Assembly: GCF_947501405.1 (NCBI RefSeq)
Contig: NZ_CANMVK010000001.1
Location: 1,426,001 to 1,490,000, forward strand
Direction of reading: 5' to 3'
Source: an uncultured Hoeflea sp.
GTDB lineage: Bacteria > Pseudomonadota > Alphaproteobacteria > Rhizobiales > Rhizobiaceae
DNA length: 64,000 nt
Each line of letters starts with the position of its first letter. Positions within the stretch are counted from its first letter, which is position 1. The position numbers were made by a program, and so were the translations under genes. The notes under the pieces are model-generated. The model saw only the letters and a list, made by a program, of their open reading frames with translations, had not been told where the DNA came from and made no database searches. Of the stretch, positions 36,338-44,786 are shown in pieces.

Positions 36338-36775
36338 ATGCAGGACCTGGCCGCTTATGGCGGATTGTTCTTCGCCGCGCTTCTGGCCGCCACGCTTGTT
36401 CCGGCGCAATCGGAGAGCCTGTTGACCGGCCTGCTGCTGGCTGGCGGCCAGCACCCGGGTCTGCTGGTGGCGGTAGCAAGCCTTGGCAATGTGCTGGGTT
36501 CAATAATCAACTGGCTGATCGGACGCGGTGTCGAGCGTTTCCGGGAGCGCAAGTGGTTCCCGGCGACCCCGTCGCAGCTCGCGCGCGCGCGAGGGCAGTA
36601 TCAACGCTTCGGCTATTGGTCGCTGCTTCTGGCCTGGGTGCCCATCATCGGCGATCCGCTGACCCTGGTTGCCGGCATCATGCGCGAACCGCTGTGGCGG
36701 TTTGTGGTGCTGGTTTCGATCGGCAAGGTCGGCCGCTACGTGGCGCTGGCGCTTGGCGTTGGCGCGCTGTCATAA
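36338..36775 (+). CDS. YqaA family small membrane protein (DedA/SNARE-associated type)
   Basis: Inner-membrane protein of 145 aa related to YqaA and the DedA/VTT superfamily. It starts QDLAAYGGLFFAALLAATLVPAQSESLLTGLL and has the typical re-entrant LGNVLGSIINWLIGRG and, later, LLLAWVPIIGDPLTLVAGIMRE. VTT proteins act in lipid scrambling, membrane homeostasis or ion coupling; the role of the short YqaA form is not settled. ATG 36338 has CGGAGA upstream; an extension to 36299 is less likely. It is the first gene of a plus-strand run yqaA-lrgA-lrgB-tpm facing the MarR gene. Confidence 0.87.
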   Translation: MQDLAAYGGLFFAALLAATLVPAQSESLLTGLLLAGGQHPGLLVAVASLGNVLGSIINWLIGRGVERFRERKWFPATPSQLARARGQYQRFGYWSLLLAWVPIIGDPLTLVAGIMREPLWRFVVLVSIGKVGRYVALALGVGALS

Positions 36776-36846
36776 AAGCCTTGGGCGGGGCCGCGGGAAT
36801 CTGACACACTTCCCTGCCCGGCTTTCACGATCAACAGGTTGCGCCC

Positions 36847-37215
36847 ATGCTCTCCGCCCTCACCCTCATTCTCGCCTGCCAGCTGGCGGGCGAACTGACA
36901 ACCCGTTTTCTGGGCCTGCCGGTTCCCGGTCCGGTAGCCGGAATGATGATCCTTTTCGCATTTCTCGCGCTCAAGGGCTCTGTGCCCGATGACATTGGCG
37001 CGGTGGCCGATACGCTGCTGAAAAACCTCGCACTTTTGTTCGTACCCGCCGGTGTCGGGGTGATGGCGCATCTCTCGCTACTGGGACAGGACTTGATGCC
37101 GATCTCAGTGGCGCTGATCGGCTCCACGGTGTTGACCATCGCCGTGACAGCAGCGGTGATGGCGCGGCTCGCCCGCGCGAGCGCCGGCGAAGAAGGTGCA
37201 ATCAAGGATGACTGA
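36847..37215 (+). CDS. lrgA: CidA/LrgA family membrane protein
   Basis: Four-helix inner-membrane protein of 122 aa. SALTLILACQLAGELTTRFLGLPVPGPVAGMMILFAFL is the family N-terminus, and LLKNLALLFVPAGVGVMAHLSLLGQDLMP is the diagnostic central motif. LrgA pairs with LrgB. The system was first described as an antiholin-like regulator of lysis and later as a pyruvate/glycolate export or uptake system. The C-terminus overlaps the lrgB start by 8 bp, showing the two are translated together. Confidence 0.93.
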   Translation: MLSALTLILACQLAGELTTRFLGLPVPGPVAGMMILFAFLALKGSVPDDIGAVADTLLKNLALLFVPAGVGVMAHLSLLGQDLMPISVALIGSTVLTIAVTAAVMARLARASAGEEGAIKDD

Positions 37216-37924
37216 CCTGTCCGACGTCTGGGTCTATCTCAACGCCAGCCCGCTTCTGTTCCTGACGCTGACGCTGGCAGCGTTCCAGGCGGGAGGCTGG
37301 GTCTACACCCGCTCCGGCCACAAACCGTTTCTCAATCCGGTGCTGACCGCCGTTGTCCTCGTCGTTGCTCTGCTCACCCTGAGTGGCACGACCTACGAGA
37401 GCTATTTCGAGGGCGCGCAGTTCGTGCATTTCCTGCTCGGGCCCGCCACCGTGGCGCTGGCGATCCCGCTCTACCGGCAGTTCGATCGGGTCAAGCGCTC
37501 GGCGGCCGCACTTCTGACCAGCATTCTTTGTGGCTCATTGACTGCGATCGGCAGCGCCGTCGGGCTCGGGTGGCTGCTTGGCGCAAGCCGCGAGACGCTG
37601 TTGGCGCTTGCGCCGAAATCGGTGACCGCGCCCGTCGCCATGGGCATCACCGAGCAATTGGGCGGCCTGCCGTCGCTCACGGCTGTGCTGGTGATCCTGA
37701 CCGGAATTTTGGGCGCGGTGGTCGGTCCCATTGTTCTCAATCTCCTTAAGGTCAAGGATTGGCGGGCGCGCGGATTGGCATTGGGAACCGCCAGCCACGG
37801 CATCGGCACGGCGCGTGCGCTTCAGGTCAACGAACTGGCCGGCGCCTTTTCGGGCCTGGCCATGGGATTGAACGCGCTGGCGACCGCGATATTGCTGCCC
37901 GTATTGTGGCGGTGGTTTTTCTGA
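37208..37924 (+). CDS. lrgB: LrgB family membrane protein
   Basis: Integral membrane partner of LrgA (238 aa). Family motifs are HKPFLNPVLTAVVLVVALL, YFEGAQFVHFLLGPATVALAIPLYRQ, APKSVTAPVAMGI and the final LGTASHGIGTARALQVNELAGAFSGLAMGLNAL. In plants PLGG1, a fusion of both halves, moves glycolate/glycerate; bacterial pairs have been tied to pyruvate transport and programmed lysis. The ATG at 37208 lies inside the lrgA end. No LytTR or LytS regulator is nearby, so the MarR gene upstream is the candidate regulator. Confidence 0.93.
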   Translation: MTDLSDVWVYLNASPLLFLTLTLAAFQAGGWVYTRSGHKPFLNPVLTAVVLVVALLTLSGTTYESYFEGAQFVHFLLGPATVALAIPLYRQFDRVKRSAAALLTSILCGSLTAIGSAVGLGWLLGASRETLLALAPKSVTAPVAMGITEQLGGLPSLTAVLVILTGILGAVVGPIVLNLLKVKDWRARGLALGTASHGIGTARALQVNELAGAFSGLAMGLNALATAILLPVLWRWFF

Positions 37925-37935
37925 GGGCACTCACG

Positions 37936-38598
37936 ATGGAACACAGCTTCTGGCACCAGCGCTGGGAAGCCGGCCGGATTGGCTTTCACGTCAACCGGCC
38001 CAATCCATTGATGGTCGCTCATATTTCTGCACTGTCGTTGGCGGCCGGCTGCCGTGTTTTTGTTCCCCTGTGCGGCAAGACACTCGACATTGGCTGGTTG
38101 CTGTCGCGAGGTCACCGGGCCGTCGGCGCCGAGCTCAGCGAATTGGCGATCGTGCAGTTGTTTGAAGAGCTTGGTATCACCCCCTCGATCGCAGATCATG
38201 GGCCGTTGAAGCTCTACAGCGCACCGAACATCGAGATATTCGTGGGCGACATCTTTGCACTCACGGCCGAGATGCTGGGGCCTGTCGATGCGATCTTCGA
38301 CCGGGCGGCGCTGATCGCCTTGCCCGAACCGGTGCGTGCGGCATATGCCGACCATCTTGTTGCGCTCAGCAATGCCGCACCGCAACTCCTTGTCTGCCTG
38401 GAGTATGACCAGGATCTGATCGACGGCCCGCCCTTTTCCGTCGGAGCCGACGAGGTTCGCCGGCACTATGCGGGCGCCTACGAGATTTCCAGACTGGAAA
38501 ACAAGGCTGTCGCCGGCGGATTGAAGGGCATCGCCGCTGTGGAAACGGTCTTTCTACTGACGCCACGTGAACCCCAAACCCTTGCCGATGGTGTATAA
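37936..38598 (+). CDS. tpm: Thiopurine S-methyltransferase
   Basis: SAM-dependent methyltransferase of 220 aa. MEHSFWHQRWEAGRIGFH and RVFVPLCGKTLDIGWLLSRGH are the family signatures, followed by VGAELSELAIVQLF (end of the SAM motif) and IFDRAALIALPEPVRAAYA. In bacteria these enzymes methylate thiopurines and are linked to selenium and tellurium methylation and resistance. It begins 11 bp after lrgB and is probably co-transcribed with lrgAB and yqaA. How a methyltransferase relates to LrgAB is unknown. Confidence 0.94.
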   Translation: MEHSFWHQRWEAGRIGFHVNRPNPLMVAHISALSLAAGCRVFVPLCGKTLDIGWLLSRGHRAVGAELSELAIVQLFEELGITPSIADHGPLKLYSAPNIEIFVGDIFALTAEMLGPVDAIFDRAALIALPEPVRAAYADHLVALSNAAPQLLVCLEYDQDLIDGPPFSVGADEVRRHYAGAYEISRLENKAVAGGLKGIAAVETVFLLTPREPQTLADGV

Positions 38599-38642
38599 CT
38601 GCCCCTGGCAAATAAGCTGCTTGAGGATCAGGGACAACAGAC

Positions 38643-39251
38643 GTGAAGCGGACCGTGACAGCCATATTGCTGCTCTTGAGCCTGGCGATCTCCAAAACGG
38701 AGGCATCGCCGGATTACGATCCCTTTGGCGTGCATAATGACGTGAGCATCGCGACGGTTTTAAACGGTGGTTGGCGCATTCTTTACAAAGGCAAATTCAG
38801 CGGGGTGCTGCCTTCTGTCGCGGATGTGCTTGGACAGGCTTGCGGGAAGATCATGCTGGCCAGCAAACATCTGGGTTCCGACCGTTTCGACGTGCTGGCG
38901 GCAATCGACGCCGAAGTGTATCAATCCCTGAACACCGCAAGAAATGAAACGCTGCCGGCCAATGGCGCACAATGGTACAAGAACGCCTATTCCATGGGAT
39001 TTGCCGGCGCGGATGATACGATCAATCAGACCTCTGCGGACACAAGGTCATTGTCAGAGCGTGACCGGTTGAGCTGGCATACGGTTTTTCTCGAACGCGA
39101 AGCGCGACTTCAGATGAACGGCGGATGGCGGTCTGGGGATCATCACGAGTTGAACCGTTCGGATGAGTGGGAACGCTTCATATTGACCTCGACGCCCTCG
39201 CCGGACGGATCGTCCGCGACCGCAAACCCGAACTGCCTTCCAGTCGGGTGA
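38643..39251 (+). CDS. Exported protein of unknown function
   Basis: Predicted secreted protein of 202 aa starting at GTG 38643. The signal peptide (MKRTVTAILLLLSLAISKTEA) precedes a mature part with only two cysteines (GQACGKIM and NPNCLPVG). Recognisable local features are GGWRILYKGKFSGVLPSVADVLGQACG and an Asn/Ser/Asp-rich second half. I recognise no family. It follows tpm by 44 bp and precedes the cyclase gene by 226 bp, and no partner is evident. The G-W-R-I-L-Y motif could be a useful search seed. Confidence 0.6.
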   Translation: MKRTVTAILLLLSLAISKTEASPDYDPFGVHNDVSIATVLNGGWRILYKGKFSGVLPSVADVLGQACGKIMLASKHLGSDRFDVLAAIDAEVYQSLNTARNETLPANGAQWYKNAYSMGFAGADDTINQTSADTRSLSERDRLSWHTVFLEREARLQMNGGWRSGDHHELNRSDEWERFILTSTPSPDGSSATANPNCLPVG

Positions 39252-39477
39252 AGGCAGAAGTCCGGACACCGATCTGTCGGGTCCGGCAACCTGCACCGGT
39301 TACCGGCGAATTCGAAGCCTTCTCAATATTTTAGCGAACCAAAAATGACCTGCCCATCCCCCACCACATGTTGCGCGACATGTGAGGGCCACATCTGGCG
39401 GTGCCGCCAATACCGCAATTTTGGGTTGTTTCACTTTTGGCCTTTGTGTCATGGGCGGCGGCGGCTACCATTGTGCC

Positions 39478-40656
39478 ATGGACACAGTTTCGGAACTCAA
39501 TCACTGGATGATGACCGAGGGACGCCGCTCGGGCGATCCCAACAGGATTGTCGCTCATTTCTGCTCGACGTTGATTGACTCCGGCGTGCCGCTTTGGCGG
39601 GTGAACATCGGCCAGCGTTTCGCAAATCCCTTGCTCATTGCCTGGGGTATCGTCTGGACGCCCGGGGGCAGCGAGACCTACGATGTCCCGCACATGCAGA
39701 TGCTGACCCAGGATTACATCGGGTCTTCCTTTGAGTACATTCTGCAGCACCAGCGCCCCTTGCACAAAAGCCTGCGCAATCTCGATCCCCAAAAGGACCA
39801 CAGCTCATATCTTGATTTTGCAGAGGCCGGCGGTACAGATTACTACGCCACGCTTCTGGACTATGGCGACGGTTCGCAACATGGCTGCACCTTCGCCACT
39901 CAGACGGAGAATGGCTTTACGTCGCATCATCTGGCGATGATCGAGGCGGCCAAACCGGGGCTGTCTTCCGCTCTGGAGCCCATAACGATGCGCAAGTCTT
40001 CTCTGAGCCTTCTGCGCACCTATCTCGGCGACGGGCCTTCCGAGGCAGTCTGGAAAGGGACCATCCGTCGTGGCGAGCGCACGACACTCGATGCGGTGGT
40101 GATGTTCACCGACCTGCGCGGTTTTACGGCACTCTCCGATAGTGCAGCCGAAGAAGAGGTGTTTGACGCACTCAACGGATATTTCGATGTGGTCGTGCAG
40201 TCCGTCACCGAACACGGCGGCGACATACTCAAGTTTATCGGCGACGGTGTTTTGTCGATTTTTCCGATCCAGGGCTCCGCCGATCGCAAGAGCCAATGCC
40301 GCCAGGCCGCGCTTGCTGCAAAACGGGTACTCACAGGGCTTGCCGAGCTCAACGCGGTCCGCATTGCCGCCGCCAGCTCTCCGCTCGGTATCGGCATAGG
40401 CCTCAATACGGGTCAGGTCAGTTACGGCAACATCGGCAGCCCCGGCAGGCTCGATTTTACGGTGCTGGGAAGGGCGGTTAACCTAGCCAGCCGGATCGAA
40501 GGGCTGACGAAAACCACCGGCGATCGGGCTCTCGCCACCAGAACTGTGGCGGAAGAAGCCCCCGAGCTGTTTGCATCACGAGGGCATCACAATGTGCGCG
40601 GGCTTAGCGATCCCGTCGAGGTCTTTGCCCTGATCGAAGCTCCACCTACGGGGTAG
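39478..40656 (+). CDS. Class III adenylate cyclase with N-terminal sensory domain
   Basis: Soluble cyclase of 392 aa. The N-terminal 180 residues (from SELNHWMMTEGRR to about SLLRTYLGD) form a sensory-type region seen in many rhizobial cyclases and lack membrane helices. The catalytic domain from about 200 has VVMFTDLRGFT with the first metal Asp, KFIGDGVLSIFP with the second Asp and the Lys, GLNTGQVSYGNIG, RLDFTVLG with an adenine-type Asp, and VNLASRIEGL with the transition-state Asn and Arg. All catalytic residues needed for ATP cyclisation are present, so it should be active. The ATG at 39478 (MDTVSELNHW) is chosen; the frame extends upstream without support. Confidence 0.87.
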   Translation: MDTVSELNHWMMTEGRRSGDPNRIVAHFCSTLIDSGVPLWRVNIGQRFANPLLIAWGIVWTPGGSETYDVPHMQMLTQDYIGSSFEYILQHQRPLHKSLRNLDPQKDHSSYLDFAEAGGTDYYATLLDYGDGSQHGCTFATQTENGFTSHHLAMIEAAKPGLSSALEPITMRKSSLSLLRTYLGDGPSEAVWKGTIRRGERTTLDAVVMFTDLRGFTALSDSAAEEEVFDALNGYFDVVVQSVTEHGGDILKFIGDGVLSIFPIQGSADRKSQCRQAALAAKRVLTGLAELNAVRIAAASSPLGIGIGLNTGQVSYGNIGSPGRLDFTVLGRAVNLASRIEGLTKTTGDRALATRTVAEEAPELFASRGHHNVRGLSDPVEVFALIEAPPTG

Positions 40657-40797
40657 AAGCCTCCGAGGTGCAGTACCTTTTATGCGCCACTGCTATCGGC
40701 CGCTACGTTACTGAAACCACACCATATTTTCTGGCGCAACAATGTCATCCCGGTTCTCTTCCTGTATTGGTGCGCGGCGTGCCATCGCGGCTGCCGT

Positions 40798-41031
40798 TCA
40801 GCCTGCGGACCCTACCTTTTGCGGCCGGTTGATCTTTTCCAGCGCCGCCACCACCAGCGGCTTGAAGCCATCGGTGCCCTGATCTGTGATCTCGAACAGT
40901 TGCACGCGCATGCGCGGATCCCAGAACTTGTTGATGTGTTCGGCAACCCCGTCGACTGCCTCATGCTCTGGTTGCGAGGCGAAGAATGTGGCGATCTGGT
41001 TGGCCATATAGGTGAGCTTGTCAGGCGACAT
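40798..41031 (-). CDS. fdsD: Formate dehydrogenase subunit delta
   Basis: Small protein of 77 aa, MSPDKLTYMANQIATFFAS and FWDPRMRVQLFEI being the typical FdsD signature. It assists assembly or stability of the NAD-dependent molybdenum formate dehydrogenase. It is the last gene of the fds operon. Its ATG at 41031 lies inside fdhD, so the two overlap by 11 bp. A longer frame to 41097 lacks support. Confidence 0.93.
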   Translation of the reverse strand: MSPDKLTYMANQIATFFASQPEHEAVDGVAEHINKFWDPRMRVQLFEITDQGTDGFKPLVVAALEKINRPQKVGSAG

Positions 41032-41851
41032 TGCTTGTCTGTCCTTGTGCGATGCGATGGGGCCGGGTGAAGATCTCGAAATCCGCGCCGCGGGCAATGC
41101 CGACCAGCGTCAGGCCGGCGGCTTCTGCGGTGCGCACGGCCAGCGCGGTGGGCGCCGATACCGAAATCAGCAGGCCCGCGCCGGCGATGACGGCCTTTTG
41201 CACCATGTCGACTGATACCCGACTGGTGATCACCAACGCGCCGGTGGCCGGATTGGTATCCTGCCGCGCCAGCGCGCCAATCAGCTTGTCGAGCGCATTG
41301 TGGCGGCCAACATCTTCGCGCACACAGATCATGCCGGTCTTGGGACGATAGAACCCCGCGGCATGCACCGCGCCGGTTTCGGCCCTGAGTTTTTGATGCA
41401 AGGCGAGCGAGCGCACTGCCTCGCCGATGTCTTCTGGGGTGAACTCGGTGGCGACACCATCGCGAACCGGCAAGGTTCTGAGTGCTTCCTCAATGGATTC
41501 GATGCCACAAAGACCGCAACCCACTGGTCCAGCCATCTTGCGGCGGCGGGCTGAGAACGAGGCCTGAATCTCGTCACGCAACCGCATCTGCACATCAAAG
41601 CCCTGATCCACCTCAACAATTTCCAGTTCCAGGATATCAGAACGCGTGGCCACGACGGCTTCGGACAGCGCGAAACCGAGGCCGAAATCCTCGAGATCAG
41701 CCGGCGTCGCCATCATCACCGCCTGGGTGGTACCGCCAAAACTGAGCGCGACAGGCACTTCCTCGGGCAGCGCCCGGGCACCAGGCGTGGATACCCCTGC
41801 CCTGACCGCAATCCGGGAGGTTCGTGCGATGCTGGGTGGATCAACTGTCAT
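41021..41851 (-). CDS. fdhD: Formate dehydrogenase accessory sulfurtransferase
   Basis: Chaperone of 276 aa that passes sulfur from the IscS-type desulfurase to the bis-MGD molybdenum cofactor before insertion into formate dehydrogenase. The active cysteine pair lies in CGLCGIESIEEAL (C112 and C115). Other motifs are LGFALSEAVV, GAVHAAGFY and REDVGRHNALDKLIGAL. The ATG at 41851 (MTVDPPS) is used; a longer frame to 41944 overlaps fdsA and is rejected. It lies between fdsA and fdsD; R. capsulatus has the same order fdsGBACD, where fdsC is the FdhD homologue. Confidence 0.95.
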   Translation of the reverse strand: MTVDPPSIARTSRIAVRAGVSTPGARALPEEVPVALSFGGTTQAVMMATPADLEDFGLGFALSEAVVATRSDILELEIVEVDQGFDVQMRLRDEIQASFSARRRKMAGPVGCGLCGIESIEEALRTLPVRDGVATEFTPEDIGEAVRSLALHQKLRAETGAVHAAGFYRPKTGMICVREDVGRHNALDKLIGALARQDTNPATGALVITSRVSVDMVQKAVIAGAGLLISVSAPTALAVRTAEAAGLTLVGIARGADFEIFTRPHRIAQGQTSNVA

Positions 41852-41879
41852 CAATCTCACTCCTGCCGGAGCCAAGAGC

Positions 41880-44786
41880 CTATTCGGCCGGCTCCAGCGC
41901 CTCTTCGGTGGCGATGCGACGCGACTCCCGCGCCTGTGCATCATAGTCCTGCTGCCAGGTGGTGGGTCCGTTGGAGGGCGTCACCTGCACCGCGGTCACC
42001 TTGTATTCGGGGCAATTCGTGGCCCAGTCGGTATAGTCGGTGGTGATCACATTAGCCTGGGTGCCGGGATGGTGGAAGGTCGTGTAAACGACGCCCGGCG
42101 CCACCCGCTCGGTAATAGTGGCACGCAACGCAGTCTCGCCCGAGCGGCTGGCGAGCTTGACCAGATCGCCCTCGCAAATGCCGCGCTGTTCAGCATCATG
42201 GGGGTGGATCTCAAGCAGATCCTCGGCGTGCCAGGCGACATTCTCGGTGCGCCGGGTCTGGGCGCCAACATTGTACTGGCTCAGGATCCTGCCGGTGGTC
42301 AGCAACAGCGGGAAGCGTGGACCGGTGCGCTCGTCGGTGGCCACATATTCGGTGCGGATGAACTTGCCTTTGCCACGTACGAACCCATCAATGTGCATCA
42401 CCGGCGTGCCATCGGGCCGCGCATCGTTGCAGGGCCATTGCACGGAGCCCTTCTGATCGAGCATGGCATAACTGACATTGGCAAAGCTCGGCGTGGTGGC
42501 TGCAATTTCATCCATGATTTCAGAGGGATGCTGATACTGCCAATCCAGGCCCATGGCTTCGGCAAGACCAAGGGTGACCTCCCAATCCGCAAGGCCGTTT
42601 TTCGGCGTCATCACCCGGCGCACCCGGTTGATGCGACGCTCTGCATTGGTGAAAGTGCCGTCCTTTTCCAGGAATGTCGAACCCGGCAAAAATACATGCG
42701 CATAATTGGCGGTCTCGTTGAGGAACAGATCGTGGACGACGACGCATTCCATCGCGGCCAGTCCAGCCTGAACATGCTTTGTGTCGGGATCGGACTGCAG
42801 GATGTCCTCGCCCTGGATGTAGATGCCGCGGAAGGTTCCATCGACGGCGGCGTCAAGCATGTTGGGAATGCGCAGGCCAGGCTCGGGATTGAGCTCGACA
42901 CCCCAGAGCTGTTCGAACACATCGCGAACCTCGCCGCCTGAAATATGCCGGTAACCCGGCAGTTCATGCGGGAACGAGCCCATGTCGCAGGCGCCCTGCA
43001 CATTGTTCTGGCCGCGCAGCGGATTCACGCCGACACCCGGGCGGCCGATATTGCCGGTGGCCATGGCCAGATTGGCAATCGCCATAACCGTGGTCGACCC
43101 CTGGCTGTGCTCGGTGACGCCGAGGCCATAATAGATCGCGCCATTGCCGCCGCGGGCATAAAGCCGGGCGGCACCACGCAACTCTTCAGCCGGAACGCCG
43201 GTAAAGTTCTCCGTGGCTTCCGGCGAATGGGCTTCATCGGCCACAAACGCAGCCCAGTCCTCAAACTCCGACCAGTCGCAGCGCTCGCGGATGAAGGCTT
43301 CATCAAACAGGCCTTCGGTCACGATCACATGGGCAAGTGCTGTCAGCACAGCCACGTTCGATCCGGGCTTCAATGGCAGATGATGGCTGGCCTCGACATG
43401 CGGCGAACGAACCAGATCGATGCGGCGCGGATCAATGACGATCAGCTTGGCGCCCTCTTTCCCGGGAGAGCCCCGCAGACGCTTTTTAAGCCGCGAGGCA
43501 AACACCGGATGGCCGTCGGTCGGGTTGGCGCCGATCAGGATCACCACATCGGTGTGCTCGACGGAATCGAAATCCTGGGTGCCGGCAGAGGTGCCGAATG
43601 CCTTGCCGAGGCCGTAGCCGGTCGGCGAATGGCAAACGCGGGCGCAGGTATCAACATTATTGTTGCCAAAACCGGCGCGCACCAGTTTCTGGACCAGGAA
43701 GGTCTCTTCATTGGTGCAGCGTGAGGAGGTGATGCCGCCGATTGCGCCCTTGCCGTGCTGGTACTGGATGCGGCGGAATTCCTTGGCGACATGGGCGAAG
43801 GCTTCTTCCCAACTGACTTCGCGCCATGGATCGGTGATCTTTTCGCGCACCATCGGATTTAAAATCCGGTCCTTGTGGGTGGCGTAGCCCCAGGCGAAGC
43901 GGCCCTTGACGCAGGAATGGCCGCGATTGGCCTTGCCGTCCTTCCACGGCACCATGCGAACCACTTCCTCGCCGCGCATCTCGGCCTTGAACGAGCAGCC
44001 GACGCCGCAATAGGCACAGGTGGTCACCACCGAATGTTCGGGCTGGCCGATCTCGATCACCGATTTTTCCTGCAGTGTCGCTGTGGGGCACGCCTGCACG
44101 CAGGCGCCGCAGGAGACGCATTCGGAATTCATGAAGCTTTCATGCATGCCGGGCGAGACCCGGCTTTCAAAGCCCCTGCCCTCAATCGTCAGCGCGAAGG
44201 TGCCCTGCACTTCCTCGCAAGCGCGCACACAGCGCGAACAGACGATGCATTTGGAAGGATCATAGGTGAAATAGGGATTGCTTTCGTCCTTGGGCATATA
44301 GCGCGGATTGGTCTCGCCATTCTGCCGCGCCTGCACGTGATTTTCGCCGTCATAGCCGTAGCGGACATCGCGCAGGCCAACGGCGCCGGCCATGTCCTGC
44401 AGTTCGCAGTCGCCATTGGCGGCACAGGTGAGGCAATCAAGCGGATGATCGGAAATGTAGAGCTCCATCACGCCGCGGCGGATGTCCTTCAGGCGTCCGG
44501 TCTGGGTGTGCACCACCATGCCATCGGTCACCGGCGTGGTGCAGGAAGCGGGCGTTCCGTTGCGGCCCTCGATCTCGACCAGGCAGAGCCTGCAGGAGCC
44601 GAAAGCGTCGACCATGTCGGTGGCGCAAAGCTTGGGCACCTGAATGCCGGCTTCCATCGAGGCGCGCATGACCGATGTGCCTTCGGGCACCTTGATCTGA
44701 CGTCCGTCGATGGTCAACTGAACGGTCTTGTCAGCCGTGGCGGCCGGGGTTCCGTAGTCGATTTCCTGAATCAAGGGCATCTTCAT
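41880..44786 (-). CDS. fdsA: Formate dehydrogenase subunit alpha, molybdenum catalytic subunit
   Basis: Catalytic subunit of 968 aa that oxidises formate to CO2. Layout: an N-terminal ferredoxin-like 2Fe-2S domain (C54, C65, C68, C82), a His-Cys 4Fe-4S site (DHPLDC at 113-118 with later Cys), two 4Fe-4S motifs (CIVCSRC at about 180-186 and CVSCGAC at 223-229), the Mo-linked cluster CAYCGVGC (257-264), then the bis-MGD domain with the molybdenum ligand C385 in CHSPTGYG. The adjacent His and the basic K294 region are present. The C-terminal cofactor domain ends with RTGPRFPLLLTTGRILSQYN. The residue is Cys, not selenocysteine. Confidence 0.97.
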   Translation of the reverse strand: MKMPLIQEIDYGTPAATADKTVQLTIDGRQIKVPEGTSVMRASMEAGIQVPKLCATDMVDAFGSCRLCLVEIEGRNGTPASCTTPVTDGMVVHTQTGRLKDIRRGVMELYISDHPLDCLTCAANGDCELQDMAGAVGLRDVRYGYDGENHVQARQNGETNPRYMPKDESNPYFTYDPSKCIVCSRCVRACEEVQGTFALTIEGRGFESRVSPGMHESFMNSECVSCGACVQACPTATLQEKSVIEIGQPEHSVVTTCAYCGVGCSFKAEMRGEEVVRMVPWKDGKANRGHSCVKGRFAWGYATHKDRILNPMVREKITDPWREVSWEEAFAHVAKEFRRIQYQHGKGAIGGITSSRCTNEETFLVQKLVRAGFGNNNVDTCARVCHSPTGYGLGKAFGTSAGTQDFDSVEHTDVVILIGANPTDGHPVFASRLKKRLRGSPGKEGAKLIVIDPRRIDLVRSPHVEASHHLPLKPGSNVAVLTALAHVIVTEGLFDEAFIRERCDWSEFEDWAAFVADEAHSPEATENFTGVPAEELRGAARLYARGGNGAIYYGLGVTEHSQGSTTVMAIANLAMATGNIGRPGVGVNPLRGQNNVQGACDMGSFPHELPGYRHISGGEVRDVFEQLWGVELNPEPGLRIPNMLDAAVDGTFRGIYIQGEDILQSDPDTKHVQAGLAAMECVVVHDLFLNETANYAHVFLPGSTFLEKDGTFTNAERRINRVRRVMTPKNGLADWEVTLGLAEAMGLDWQYQHPSEIMDEIAATTPSFANVSYAMLDQKGSVQWPCNDARPDGTPVMHIDGFVRGKGKFIRTEYVATDERTGPRFPLLLTTGRILSQYNVGAQTRRTENVAWHAEDLLEIHPHDAEQRGICEGDLVKLASRSGETALRATITERVAPGVVYTTFHHPGTQANVITTDYTDWATNCPEYKVTAVQVTPSNGPTTWQQDYDAQARESRRIATEEALEPAE

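Noticed and set aside
41646-42941. Plus-strand frame of 431 codons antisense to fdhD/fdsA
   Set aside because: It spans two real genes on the other strand, and its content is compositional.
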